DNA of 64,000 nucleotides. It comes from Oreocharis arfaki (taxonomy: Eukaryota > Chordata > Aves > Passeriformes > Paramythiidae). The notes under the pieces were generated by a model. That model was not told the DNA's origin, did no database searches, and was given only the letters and a program-made list of their open reading frames with translations. A program made the translations under genes and the position numbers. Shown here in pieces: positions 41,794 through 54,225 of the stretch (the first letter of the stretch is position 1; each line of letters starts with the position of its first letter). Where the stretch lies: assembly GCA_013398015.1 (NCBI GenBank), contig VZRR01010919.1:341351-405350 (forward strand), in the 5' to 3' direction.

Positions 41794-41842
41794 ATGACAC
41801 CCAACTGCTGCTTCTATATGCTCTTGCTTATTGGTACCAAGG
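41794..41842 (+). CDS. RXFP1: RXFP1 coding exon 1 (signal peptide start)
   Basis: RXFP1 is the G-protein-coupled receptor for relaxin; it signals mainly through Gs/cAMP at the plasma membrane. This exon encodes 16 codons plus one base: MTPNCCFYMLLLIGTK and then G of a split Val codon. The hydrophobic run CCFYMLLLIG is the core of the signal peptide, and the MT....FY.L..G pattern resembles the start of mammalian RXFP1 as I recall it. The start is well fixed: an in-frame TGA lies at 41782-41784, only three codons upstream, and position -3 of the ATG is G. The exon ends at G|GTAAGT (donor GT 41843-41844), phase 1, matching the phase of the next coding exon. Joining the two keeps an open frame (K-V-I-C-D-S-L). 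The 5' untranslated part and any upstream non-coding exon are not resolvable here. Confidence 0.85.
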
Positions 41843-44800
41843 GTAAGTGTCCCTGGCTTGCTTTCTTGTTTTCAGCATTGTGAAGCAGATAGCTGGTAAA
41901 CTTCAGGGGCGGATTTCTTTTAAAAGCTATGATACCTCGGTGTTATTTTACATTTCTTCATGTCAATTATTTTTCAATAGAATTGAAGTGTAATGCAGTC
42001 TCTCAAGGTTACTAGCTACATGTCAGGATCAGATGTTTTTGCACTCAATGCCCTGAGAGTTACTATGAATAGTTATGAGCTGAAATTAAAAAATGAGAAG
42101 CAGCTTAAACATTGCATAAATACTTGCTGTAAATATTTATTGACGATACCTACAGAACTGACTCATCTCAGGTGCCATGAAATCCGCATTTTAGACTCAG
42201 TTCAGTAGTTTGAAGTGATACTGTGCAAGTGCTACTAGAATTGGTAGCTCTCAAAGGGCAGATTGTTCCAGGTAAGAGGAATTTTTAGCATGATAGGCAG
42301 GATAGCATGCAAAAGGGAGACTGAACTAAATTGTAGTTTTCCTTCAGGTGCAAATCACTTCAGTGTGGTGGAAGTTACACCAGACATTCAGTTTACTTTA
42401 GTAGTGTTTTCTTCATTTCATTTGAGTACCCTGCTTGTAAGTGCTTCTTATGACTTGGTAAAGCTGTCCCTGTGAAGCTGCTGATGCTGATCTATATGTT
42501 GAATGTTCCTAATGATTATAATTTTCTTTAGTTGTAATTATTATAAGTTGCCTTCTGTTGCACAAGGTCAATACTAAAATAATGTTTCATTAATTGTGCA
42601 GATGAAAATACTCTTTATAATATGAACAGTTTTGTTAAACTAGGGGGAGTAAAAGGTTGAATTCTGTCACAACCTTCTGTATTTTACAACAGCTTGTTCT
42701 CTCTCCTGCTTTTAAATAAAACATTCTTGGGTTCATACAATGCTGCTTAAGATAAGATTTGTAAGGGGTATTGCCCCCACTAGGAGCTTAGGAAATAGAG
42801 CTCCATACACAGTTATTTTTCCAGTTGCAAAGCTCAGTTTAATCAGTGGAAAAACTGTAAGCAGTTCCTGTATGTTTTAGAGGAATACGTAATTGCGAGC
42901 TGCATGCATGAAAAAAACAGTGATATTTATGTACTTGGAATTAAGAAAGCAACAATAATGACATCCTATCAAACCTGTGAGCAAGGTCTTGTTTCAAATG
43001 CACCTGCCTTTTCCATGAGCTATAATTCAATATTTAAAGGTAGTACTTCTAGTTGTGCAGAATAAATTTGTTTTCAACCAGTTCAGCCTTTTCACATTAC
43101 TGTTTTCTATGCCAAAACATTAAACCATAGAAACATTCATAAAAGTTGTGCAAACTGTTGTTATAATTTCTGCTGTTAAATTCGTCTTTGCTATGGAGTT
43201 TATGAAACCTGTAAGAATATATTAAAGCATGCTGCAGAACAGCCTTGCAAATGAGACCTGTGAATGATTACAGGACCACTAGTTATGATGGCCATTACCT
43301 TTTTAGGGGTTCATTGGCTCATCATATATAGTGCATTATACTTTTAAGAAAAACACATGGCTCATCTAGATTTGTTAAAGTGAGAAGCAGGGAGTTCATA
43401 GATTAAGCACATTCATGCCTGGAGTCTCTGCCACCTGTTAGGGCTCTGTTTTGCACCAAAATTAGTTCCTGCTTAGTGTCACAGCACCTCACCTTGCCCA
43501 GTGCACAGTTCACAGCTTCGCTGCCTTCCGGAGTTTTAGCCAGCAATGTGAATTGTAACCACACCTACAGGCTGGCTGATTTCACCTGCTCAGTAGACTT
43601 AAGCTCTGCTCAAGCCTCTAGGCTAGCTGATATTAAACATTCCTGGAGTAAATACAGCTGTCCCTAGAAACTGGATGTTTGGTTGTTTGGGTTTTTTTTT
43701 TTTTGGTGGACTGCTATGAGTTCAGGTGCGTTTTGTTGTGGAGGCTTTTATGTTTGGGGTTTTTTTTGTGTGCTGGTATTTTTTTTTTTAATTTCTACAA
43801 TGTCACAGATCCTCCTAATTCTTTAAAAAGTAGAGTAAGGAATATATATCATACAAAAGCTACTCCTGTCTGATTTACCCCTATCTATTCAACCTGTGTC
43901 TCTTTAGTTTTCCGTTCAACAATTAAGTAGTACAAAAATACCTTCAATCACTTCTTTTGCTTTACTCTCTTCCTTGAGATCCTTCTTTTTTTCTTTTTTT
44001 TTTTTTTTTAAATACGAAGACCTTTCGTTTCCGAATCCAAAAAATCAAACTTATTCAAGGTTTTTAGCCACTGGCAACTGCCTGACTATTTTCCCATGTG
44101 GCATACACCATCCCAGGCAGAGGGTTTCTGTGAAGACAAAGCAACATCTATACCATGTTTTTTGTCAGCACAACAGCAGTGATTATAACATGGAGAAAAG
44201 TGAATTCAGACTCCGGCTGTGGAGCTGGCAGCACTGGATGTGTAGCCAGGATAAACTTCTGCCTGGCTGGCTCCCCTCCCTTGCAAAGCTAGCAGGTCCC
44301 TCCAGGTGTGTGGCTGGCATTGCACTGGCTGCTGCTGCATCTTTTCTCTTAGCAAAATTATCATCTGTAGTTGCTGCAACCCTGCAGTGCACGGCTGTGC
44401 CTTTAGCATCCCTTTGGTTGACGTTCTGGGGACAAAAGCTATTTTATCCTCCTGGACTTTGGCTAAGTGACAGAATCTCAAACAATTCATTTATCAATTA
44501 TTAAGCAAAACAGAAGAACATTAGTATTGAAAAGTATTCAAAGGGAGTTCCAAAAGGGATTTGGCAGGCTCCTTGTGAAAAACAATTGCAACTCTCACTA
44601 TTTTAACCCTTTATGCTCTGTGCCTCTACCTGATGTTTCCAATCCTATTTCTGCTTGTACCTGCAGCTCCTTTAGACTTTTCTTTGTGTTCTCCCCACAT
44701 ATTTTTTTCCTTCCTTTACCCTCACTTTAAAATGGCAAGGAAAACTTTCTTTGAACCGTCTGAATCTCATTACTTGTTCCAGTACTTCATGCAGGTGACA

Positions 44801-45267
44801 GCTGTTTTCAAGGCCAAGATCTTTTGTAACAAATGCTTTCTGCCAAATGTGAAAAAGAGAAAACCCTGAATCCTTCAGAAAATTGCAAGTTTATGATTGT
44901 GCTCCTGTTTACATAGTTTGTAACATATTTCAAAGATTCCTTCCAGATTTGTAAATAGGCAAGTGAAATTACCTCAGCCTTTGCACAAGCTCAGATAATC
45001 ATTGTGTAATAAAAATATTTGGTTCTTTCATTTAACTTGGGCATTAATCTGACTGGTTTTCCTGTAGTTAGAAGAAAAATGTGCATCTTGTGTGTCTATA
45101 TATATGCATAGCACAAAAAATAGTATGTTTAGAGAAAATCAGGGATGCAGCCTAGATTTCCTGAGGAAAATTTACTCTAATATCAGTTAGAGGGGAGTGA
45201 AAAATCTACACAATGGTAAACTGAACCTTTGAAAGTTAGATCCTGCAACTTCCGTTTGGGCAAGAAT

Positions 45268-45322
45268 GTTTTCACCTCTTTGTTAACAGAACCACCGAGG
45301 TGGTTTCACCCGAGGTGAAAAC
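45268..45322. repeat. Nested inverted repeats with alternative pairings
   Basis: GTTTTCACCTC (45268-45278) is the exact reverse complement of GAGGTGAAAAC (45312-45322). Between them lies AACCACC-ga-GGTGGTT (45290-45305). The right arm can pair instead with TTTCACC (45304-45310) to form a short TTTCACC-cga-GGTGAAA hairpin. Thus two mutually exclusive stems share one arm. It is in intron 1 of RXFP1; function is unknown. Confidence 0.75.
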
Positions 45323-45809
45323 CTGTAATAGCTGTTTATAGCAACTCTACCAGACTTGAAACATTTACTCTAAAATTTTATGTGCAATCTATGCACCTCG
45401 AGCAAGAGGACAAGCAAAACTTTACCAAATTTTTTTCTGAAAGTGAGGAATTGGTATTTTGCCTACATTGATCAATTTGGATAATCTCGTATTAAGCAAA
45501 GCCTTTTCTTTAACAAATAAGTACTTTTGAAGTATTCCTCTACAATATCACTCTGCCTGAGAGACAACCCTCTGATGGGCCATCCCACTAGAGCTAATGA
45601 AGCTGTTTAAGCCTGGTTAAAGTAAAAATAACTTTTTCTATTAGATGTTGCTTCTTGCTAGAGACCAGTGTGACACTCAGAGGAACTGTCACCAGTCGTC
45701 TCAGCATGGGCTCTCTGTTGGGTGCCATAACTTTGAAGCCATCAAATCAGACTTCAAAATGGCTGGTGCAAAGCTGGGAGGCACACGAAGTTGAGAGGAT
45801 CAGGAAGTC

Positions 45810-46270
45810 GTAATTGTTGTGTCTGAAAGACAGGGAAGGTGAAAATGTGTTGGGAAGGACTGAAAAAGGAAAATGAAAGCAGAGACTAAAGGGACAGGTA
45901 AATGGGACAGTGGAAAAGAGAGGTGAGGGAAAAGAATAATGCTACTTCGAAAGGGAAAATGGAAATCAGGAGGACTATTAGTCTGGGAGAGTAGAGACTG
46001 AGGAAAGGGATGTGAGACAGGGAGCCAGCAGGGAACAGTAAATTAATTAAAAGAGAAGGACAGGGAGTTCTGTGAGAGGGGAGTGATCATCTGAAGAATG
46101 AAGTCAGAGGATGGTGAGATCAGAATTAGGATTCTGCACAGAAAGAAGGGGATGAGATGATGGGAAGCAGGTAGTGATCAGGCAAGAAAGGGCGGGAGCA
46201 AAGCAGCCGGGGTGAGGCAAAGATGAGACTGAGCAGAAAAAGGAGCTGTGCTTGGTAGGGTGAGCACTGT
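45810..46270 (+). repeat. Purine-rich (GA-rich) tract
   Basis: About 460 bases consist overwhelmingly of A and G on the + strand, with recurrent aggga, gaaag and ggagag words but no fixed period. It is in the sense strand of RXFP1 intron 1. It is not a simple microsatellite. Long polypurine tracts in introns can adopt triplex structures or act as binding platforms for splicing factors; nothing here shows which, if either, applies. Confidence 0.7.
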
Positions 46271-49149
46271 GTTACAAAGCCAGAATGAAGCCCAATATTG
46301 TCCTATGACTTACTGTCTCCTTTCAAAATGTCTCCTCCTGAGTAATGCCTCCTCAGAGGCTGGTAATTAGCGCTGTCAGATCACTCTACCCTCTCAAAAA
46401 ATAGAGGTCTGGAGAGCTAAAGCATCTGAACAAGTGATGCAGCATGGTGTCCTGTTGTAAAATGCTGGAGGGAAACTGATTTCCTCTTCTAATAGTTAAT
46501 GTTACCTTTGTCAAAGAAAGTTATTAATTTTGTAAACTCGGTGCTTAGGAATTTAGGCAAAGGATGCAATCTTAATTTGTCCTATGTGCCCATACTGAAT
46601 TTTCTTCATGTTACATCTCCACAAAAACACATGCTTTGTGTCCTGCTTTAAAAGGATGAACCAAAAATTGTGGTGAATTTTGCTGCTTGTGTGACCCCTT
46701 CTTCATCTGCTGTAGAAGATTAAGATAAAGTGTGGATGAGGCCGGGGATTACAAGATGAAGGCCATTTCACGAAGGCAACTGAACTCTGATGTGGAAAAT
46801 ATTTCTCTTCCTGTTTCTTGCTCTAAATGCCTTACAAATGGATAATAATTATATAGCAGATTTTCTGGGGTTTTTGGCTTGATCACCCTGATGTGTTCAT
46901 TGCATGGCCACAACTGACACCTGTAAAAGATGTGCTTTAAGTAATCTGTGAAACTGATTCTGAAAGTAAAAACCTAAAATTAGCAGAAACCCTTGTCATA
47001 CATATGTTAATGTCTCAGCTCCGCATCTGGGCAATAGAATCATATTTTAAACTGTAATCGAAGCAATCACTGAAGACTTAAAAGCGGGAAGTCTAATTAT
47101 TGTAGCTGGATGAGGAACTAATTAGGAATTTAATATTGTGGCTTCTAAGAGGTTAAACTGTAGACTAAGCAGCAAGATGCCAGTAATACACTAGAAGACT
47201 AATCAAAGCATAGATAAAATGCCTTTAGTGTCTTATGGAGGTGTGTTATCGGAAATGTATGCAATTTAAAGATCTTGGGTTTGAATTCAGATTTAGATTA
47301 TATGTTGTGGGTAACTGGTGTTGCACATAGAGTGTCTGTGTATAAGCATAGAAGCAATGCTCAGTGTTGTGCTCACTCCCTGCTGTGTCTCCCCCAGTGC
47401 TCACAAGGGATCCAGCATGCAGCTGACTGGTGTGACAGGGCAAGACAAATACAGCGGGAAGAAAGACTGGTGGGAAAACAGGAGTTTGAATGAGGCTAAG
47501 GAGACATCAGCAGTGGCCCGATGGGGAGACGCAGCCCTGGGAGGACAGGCTGACCTCGGGTCAGGGGGAGAGCGTGAGCAGGCAGTGGGAGGAAGAGCCC
47601 AGCAGCAGTTACACTGATCCTGAGGGATCTGCACACATGAGATCACTTAGCAGAGTTTATCCAGAGAGGATGTTAAACCTACCAGTCCCCTGTAGCACAG
47701 GTTGTTGTGTTCCACCCGTCTGCTCTGTATCAATCCTGAGGCTTTATTTGGTCAAAATGCTTTTTTCTCAGTCCAGTAATTGTTTCCTCTAGAGAAGAGC
47801 AAGTGTCCATATAGCACTAGGAGTGGGAGAGACTGTACAGTCACTGAGGCTCAAAGATATGCGCAGGTCTGTCGAAGTAGGTGAACATCGCCTCTTTCTC
47901 CTCTGTTCTGCAGGAGAAATAACTGGCTTGACCTGGGAGAAGAGACTTTTCCCATCACAGGCCTCTTTGTCAAGATTATGCCCAACGTAGGGAAAAAGGC
48001 ATAGTGCTTGGAAGGGCGGAAGTGGTATTTTTTTAACTTAGAAATATAATTTTGCCCTGTTTTGCTTTGTTTTCCAGTTACAATTAAAAAAAAAAAAAAA
48101 AATAGGGATAGGTCAGCTCTTCTTTGGAATAAGCTAAGAACAGCATCCTGTAACGAAACTTAAGTTCTGCCCACATCATAGTTAAAGCCAAAATTTGTGT
48201 GTATGGGGAAGAAAATTACTACATTGACGAATTTAAAAGCCACATGATTGTATGTCAAATGCCTTGATTAGTCTGGAGTATTCAATAGCAATACAGTTGA
48301 CAAAGATGATCTGCATTCTTAGAGGTTTGATTCAAGAAGGCCCATCTACCATAAAAATACACTCCTTGATGTCATTTTCTGGACTTCAATTCCTTGTTAA
48401 GACATGTTAATCAACTGTTATATAGTCTTACCTAGAAATTATAGACACTGGTTTTCAGACACGAATCCTTTTCTCGTAATCAAATAACACTGCAAACATT
48501 CATTTATAAATCCTGCTTTATCTTCAGTATGGATTCTCAGCACTATGCGGAAAGAGTACAGTCACTTTCTACTCTTGCAAAAGCATGTCAGTAACAGGTA
48601 TTGAATAGCTGGCTTTTCTACACCCCTAAGACTTATATCTCACATGAGGTCTTTCTTTTCCTTATTATGTTTTAGCAAAAATAAAACACCTTGTATATCT
48701 TTCTACTCTATCACTATTTGATTTTATTTTCATTTTTCCCTCTTTTAATCTTTCATTTGCATATTCACTGGTTTCACATCATCATTAAACTAGATTGGTT
48801 TCTTGCCCAGATAAATATTTTTTTGTATTTGTGGGTGTGCAGCTTTGAAGACTCTTACAGATAGTCTATAGGGTTTTGAGTACTGGGATATGATCTCATA
48901 CATAACAAATATTTTATTGTGATATAATTCTCTTATTCAATCTATTTTTAAAAATTGTGGCCAGATTGTGATGTCTGATAAGACATGAAAAAAGTATTGA
49001 AATTAGGTATCATAACAAAAATGATGGATACGTCTAGCAACGTCCTGTGCGTTTTATGTAGGGAAGCATTAGGAGCTAGGAATATTTAATATGCATTCAC
49101 TGAGTAAACTTTAGGTAATTGTATAGGTCAAAAAGTAAGGACCTTACAG

Positions 49150-49730
49150 GTTTGTTTGTTGGTTTTTTGTTTTTTTTTTAAAAAAAGAGGTATGGTCTTT
49201 AATAGGATAAACATTAAAAGTTCGCCAACATCTTGACTTTAGATCATAAATGTCTTCCTGCATCCCGCTGTGTGTGACTTGAGTTGTCAAAGCATTTAGC
49301 TGTGGTGCTTTTAAAGCCTTGGGATAAGCTGTGCTCTCCCCCTTCCTCTGCTCAGTCCCCTTCCCTCGATGGAGCAGTTGCAGCAGCCTCTCACGAGTCC
49401 TGAGGAGACCAGGCCTGCATTTTTCTAGGCACTCTCCTGCTTTGCACTGGAAAACTCTCTGAGTCAGTAAATCAGGTGTGGGGTGAACAGGGACCCGACA
49501 GAAAGGTGTCACAGGACCGAGGGGATGCAGCAAGTCACCCTTGGAGCAAACATCTCCTCCCAGGAGAGGGAGGCACCAAGGATGGGTCTGGAGAGCAGGG
49601 CTCTGAGTGAAGCTGTGTCCACAGAGCTGGCTCTCAGCACTGGCAAAAGAACACAGTGGCAGCAACAGACACCATCTTCTTGTAGCTTAGATGAAGTGGC
49701 AGGAAAGGAAGAGAAGGAGCAACTGTAGAC
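49150..49730 (-). other. GC-rich patch with a tail-like end, possible retrocopy
   Basis: A patch distinctly GC-richer than its AT-rich flanks. On the minus strand its low-coordinate end reads ATTAAA (49203-49198), then eleven bases, seven T, ten A and further A-rich bases to about 49150, which resembles a polyadenylated 3' end. A 173-codon minus frame (49665-49144) spans it but has no domain I recognise. I found no target-site duplication. It could equally be an ordinary GC-rich intronic patch beside a T-rich run. Confidence 0.2.
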
Positions 49731-50027
49731 TATGTGGAGGTTAAACCCACAGCAATCCATGCAAATATATTGCTTAGCCAAACGGCAAAATGGAGTCACA
49801 CTTCTGAATGCTGTTTCTTGTTGTATTTTCTAGCTGGGATATCCAAACAACTTACAAGTACGTGCTGCTAACGTGACATTTCTTTATGCACATTAATAAA
49901 TGTATAAAATCTGCGAGTTATAATTTAAAACTCTATTGTTCTTAATCTGCATGCACATTTTGATACAACCTGCAGAAGAAGAAATAAGTCAGATGTCTGT
50001 GGTCATGGGCTCCAAACAGCTGGACTA

Positions 50028-50083
50028 CATGATGTGAGAGGTTTTTTCCAACCTGAATGATTACCCGGTTCTGTGGTTTGACC
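50028..50083 (+). mobile_element. CR1 LINE 3'-end fragment
   Basis: 'agctggactacatgatgtga' followed by 'gaggttttttccaacctgaa' and 'tgattacccggttctgtgg' matches the CR1 3' terminus 'ctggactagatgatct..aggtcccttccaacc..aatgattctgtgattctgtg' in forward orientation. Only the last ~55 bases are present. It is in RXFP1 intron 1. Confidence 0.75.
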
Positions 50084-53000
50084 GGCTAACATTATTCATT
50101 TTCTTGAAGTCAGAAATCCTATTAACTTGAGGTAATTTCTGTTTTATGCACTTTAACTGGAGTGTCGCAACTTTTAGTGGTGAGTTATGCATAATCACAG
50201 TACAATACAGCACAGTTTGGAAAACTTGTGATTTTTAAATCGAACCAAAGATTAATGAGTCAGAATCCAATAATAATGCATTTATTTAAGCACACTCTGC
50301 AAACTGATTTTTCACGAAATAGTTCTGTGAGCTCTTAGAAAACAGGTTTGCTAAAACACTTTCAAGTTATTTTACTTCAAAACAGAACAACAAAGGGTTC
50401 CATATTTTAAAATACTTCAGGACGGTGGAATCTCATAGATTTATAGGGCACAGGGTACAGCCACCTCCCAAATCCGAACTTGTAGTTCTACATTAAATTT
50501 AAATTCTTAATAGTTATAAATGGTTCTTAGTAACAAAAGTATGTGAATAAATAAAGTGTATCAGATAATCCTGTCTCCAGCTCACCAAAAAATAATATAT
50601 TTTCATTGTTACAAAATTAATCTTGAGTGTGCTTCAGAGCTTCACTTCAAATTATGCTGGCTTAGTTCCATTGTAAGGACTATCACTACAACCATTTTAG
50701 TCTTTACTAAAACAACAATAAAGGGAGAAAAAAGAGAAAAAAAAAAACAGATTATGTTTCATATTTCAAATACTTTATTAGGGCTCCCAAAACACTTTTT
50801 TCTCTGTCTGGAGTCTTAGAAAAAGCCTAACTGAGATTATTTTTAAAAGACTTACTTAAGATTGTGCTACTCAGGAGAAGAGGAAAATCAGTGGAATCTG
50901 AAATTTTGTCTGATGTGCAGCTTGCTTAGTTCTAGTGATTCTGTAGCAAAATAAGACACCAGAGAGCAAAAGAAGATGCAGAAAGAGATAATAGAATCTC
51001 CCACTGCCACCCCCAGGTTCTTTTCCTCAGACTTTGGGCTGGCTGTTCTCAAACCTATTTTTCTATCATAAGCCCTGCAAGATGCTCATTCTACCCAGTT
51101 GTTGGGGTTTAGTAGGTTTTTTTTTCCCCATCACAAGAGCATACCAAAGTTGGAATAAATTGCATAACTTAGCTGTGACTTCTGTTTCGGGGTAGGGGTG
51201 AGAGTGTAGATACTCAACAGGAAAAAAATGGAAGACAGGCTTGTGCTTTTTGACAGAGGAAAAGTTAGGCAGTGGGTTATGATCTTTTAGGTTGTTTCTG
51301 CCTTGAGGACAAGTTAATGATACCCAGGTAATTCTTTGCTGTTCTGCTCCTTTGCAAATAATTTATTCTCAGAATATCCTACAATCCAAACATCAGCAAG
51401 TAATTTCCATGTTCATTGCCTTTCTACTTTCATTCCCTTTTTCATTGCAGCTTTCTCTTAAGGCTTTGCTACAAGTACTTTCTGTCTCATCTGCTGGATT
51501 TCTTTTTACTTCCGTGCATGAATGCACATGTACACAAACTTCCTCCTGTATATGATACTGTGTCATGAAGTCACTTAAATCTGCCTTTTGTTTATGGAAA
51601 CTTAAGAGAAATATTACAAATGTCTGTTGTTGGTTAATTTAAATAATTTAGTTTTCACTTGTCAGTGTTTCACTTTTGCTTACTTTATGCATGGCTGACC
51701 GGATTAACCTGCTGAAAGCAGCAAGTCTGAGATGAACTTCTTTGCTTCTAACTGCTGCCCTTACGTATTTAAACTCAGAATGCTGGTTATCTAGATGCAG
51801 TGAAAGATTGATCCTGGAGGGACACTAATTTTTTGATAAACATGTGTCCTTAATCCTTTTGGCTAAAGTAAATTTTCAATTATTGGATGGCTCAGATTTT
51901 TAAAAAAGAGGAACCTTCATTAGCTTACTACTGAGTGTGTTATGAGACACAAAAATAAATGTAAGATACATGGCAAATACTGAAACAGAAGAAGCCTTTT
52001 TCCCTAGCATTACAAGACTTCAAAAATGCCATTCCAGGTATGAAGCTTCAGAGGTCTTTTCAAATTTTTTTTTTATTCCGTGTGCTTAAATCATTAACTC
52101 ATAAATGATGTGTTTCAAGCGAGGAAAAAAAAACCCAAACCATTACTTGCAACAAAATTATTTTATCTTTGGGGGTCAAAGAACCAGGCCAAACACACTC
52201 AATAGTGGTTGTGAGAAAGAATGAACTCCTGAGAGAGGAGTTTCCTTTATTTTGGTGGCTAACCATTCCCTTTCCAGGCCTTCCAGGTGAGATGGTACCG
52301 ACTAGCACAGCATATTTAACACATTTGGATTGATTCCTTCATTTCTATTCGGTACCTAACACCACTTGAACAAAACCCTAGTGTTTCGTATGTCCAGCTT
52401 TCAATGTGATATTGCTCTGCTGTGAAAAAGAAATTAGTGAAGTTGAGGAGTTACACTGATGCAAAAAACACTGAGGGGCAAAGGAAAGCTTACCTTGACG
52501 TATTTTCTATTGGAAATTATGTCAGAATATGGAGCTAGAACTTGTTTCTAGACAGAAATAATAGTCAGATATCATTGAAATTCTGTTTATTTTGGGAAAG
52601 GAATATAAAGGGAAGTGGAGCAACAGAGAAGTTTGGCTCAGTTCATTAATTTGGGTCTTTGTGAGAAGTTGTGCTGAACCCTTATCCTCTAGGAATGTCC
52701 TACAAAATTTGAGGGTTTGGATGCAACTTATTTTACTTCATATTGGGGCTTTTAGAGGTATTGTCTCTTTCAGCTCTTTATGTGCATCAGAATATTTTTA
52801 TTCTAAGTTCTGTGCAAGCAGAACAAAACAAAAAGTTAACAAAAGGTATAAAAGCCAAATCATCTGGCAAAGTGCCGTATCACCAGTCTGAGTTGTTCTT
52901 CTGGCAGTTTCTGGCCCTGGAGTGGATTTATCTGGCAGTTAGACAACAAGGATCTTTCAGCCCTATAACTGGATTAATTAGACTGATTTATCTGTGGCAT

Positions 53001-53874
53001 AACTGGTAACTAGTGATGTTGTTATGAGATTGGAGGTGGTATTTTCAAAAAGACAGTACAAATTTTCTGCTTTGGAAAATGCTTCTGAAATGAAAGCGTT
53101 GTATAACCCACAGCAAGATATAATGATACTTTATGAAATTAAAATCCAAGACAATTATCAGATTGGCATGCAACAGTCATAATATATGCATCATTTTTGC
53201 TAAAATCCATTGCACTATATTGTGTTTAATGGAAGCAAACCTAAAATTGGGTGTGTAGTTCAAGTACCGCATATTCCTAGAGTGACATCTAATATGGTTT
53301 GCTAAAGATAAATATAATGCAATGAAACTGAAAGTGTATTTCTGGTTGCAAAAGTAACAGCTAAATATAAAAGAATTGCTAGGTTTTTAGCAATTAATCT
53401 GTCATTCTGAATAAATGACACCATGTCACTTGCACCCAATCATATCTAAAATTACAAACACAATGCATATGCAATACGTATGTTTATAAAATGTTATAGA
53501 CATCAGGGCTGGACAATTACCAAAGCAGAGGAGAAAATTACAGGAAAGGCAGTGTGGTGATAGCAGTTTAATTATACTTCTGTGAGTACCCTGTACAGAT
53601 GTTTAAATCCTTTATGCCACAGACACTTTGCTTCAAGGATTAATGCTAAAGAATCTATTACCACTAGACCAAGGTCTATTTTGCCCAAGATGTTACTCCA
53701 AATGTGTGTACATTAACAGCACTGAAGCACGAGGGTATAAACTCTGTTTTGTTCTTTTATGAAACTGGAATCTATTTTCAATATGCTCTTTATGGACAGT
53801 TTAAAATTTGGTTTTATTGACGTTTAAATAGTATGGGATTGCTGTTACATATTCCTAGATATCACTAGAAAGCT

Positions 53875-53899
53875 TCTCCTAAAAGAAAATTTTAGGAGA
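53875..53899. repeat. 10-bp-arm inverted repeat
   Basis: TCTCCTAAAA (53875-53884), a five-base loop GAAAA, and its exact reverse complement TTTTAGGAGA (53890-53899). Intronic; no associated feature. Confidence 0.7.
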
Positions 53900-54190
53900 G
53901 TCTTTATAAAATTACATGGTGAAAAAAAATGTGTTTTCACCAATAAAGTTATAATAAGTCAAAAGAAATTATGCAAAAGGTAACTTTTTATTTCTATCCT
54001 GAAATACAATGGACTAACTTCACCCTTGTCTTAGTCACATATTACTGAAAAATCTCTTGTTTACTGGGAAGAAGCTGAAAATAATGAACAAAACCAGGAA
54101 AATTAATCTAAGAATTAACTTTATCTCTTCATTCACTTCTACATATTGTTGTAATGGTCAAATTCAGACAACAAATTATTTTTTAAACAG

Positions 54191-54225
54191 ATCTTTTTAA
54201 TTTTAAAATCTTTTTAATTTTTAAA
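54191..54225 (+). repeat. Two-copy 17-18-bp tandem repeat
   Basis: ATCTTTTTAATTTTAAA at 54191-54207 is followed at once by the same unit with one extra T at 54208-54225, in a strongly A/T-rich stretch of RXFP1 intron 1. Confidence 0.75.

Noticed and set aside
43974..44504. 176-codon open frame on the + strand inside RXFP1 intron 1
   Set aside because: It begins in a poly-T run, giving a Phe run. It has no domain and no splice or start context, and the overlapping minus-strand frames are equally long. It is best read as chance in a GC-richer patch.
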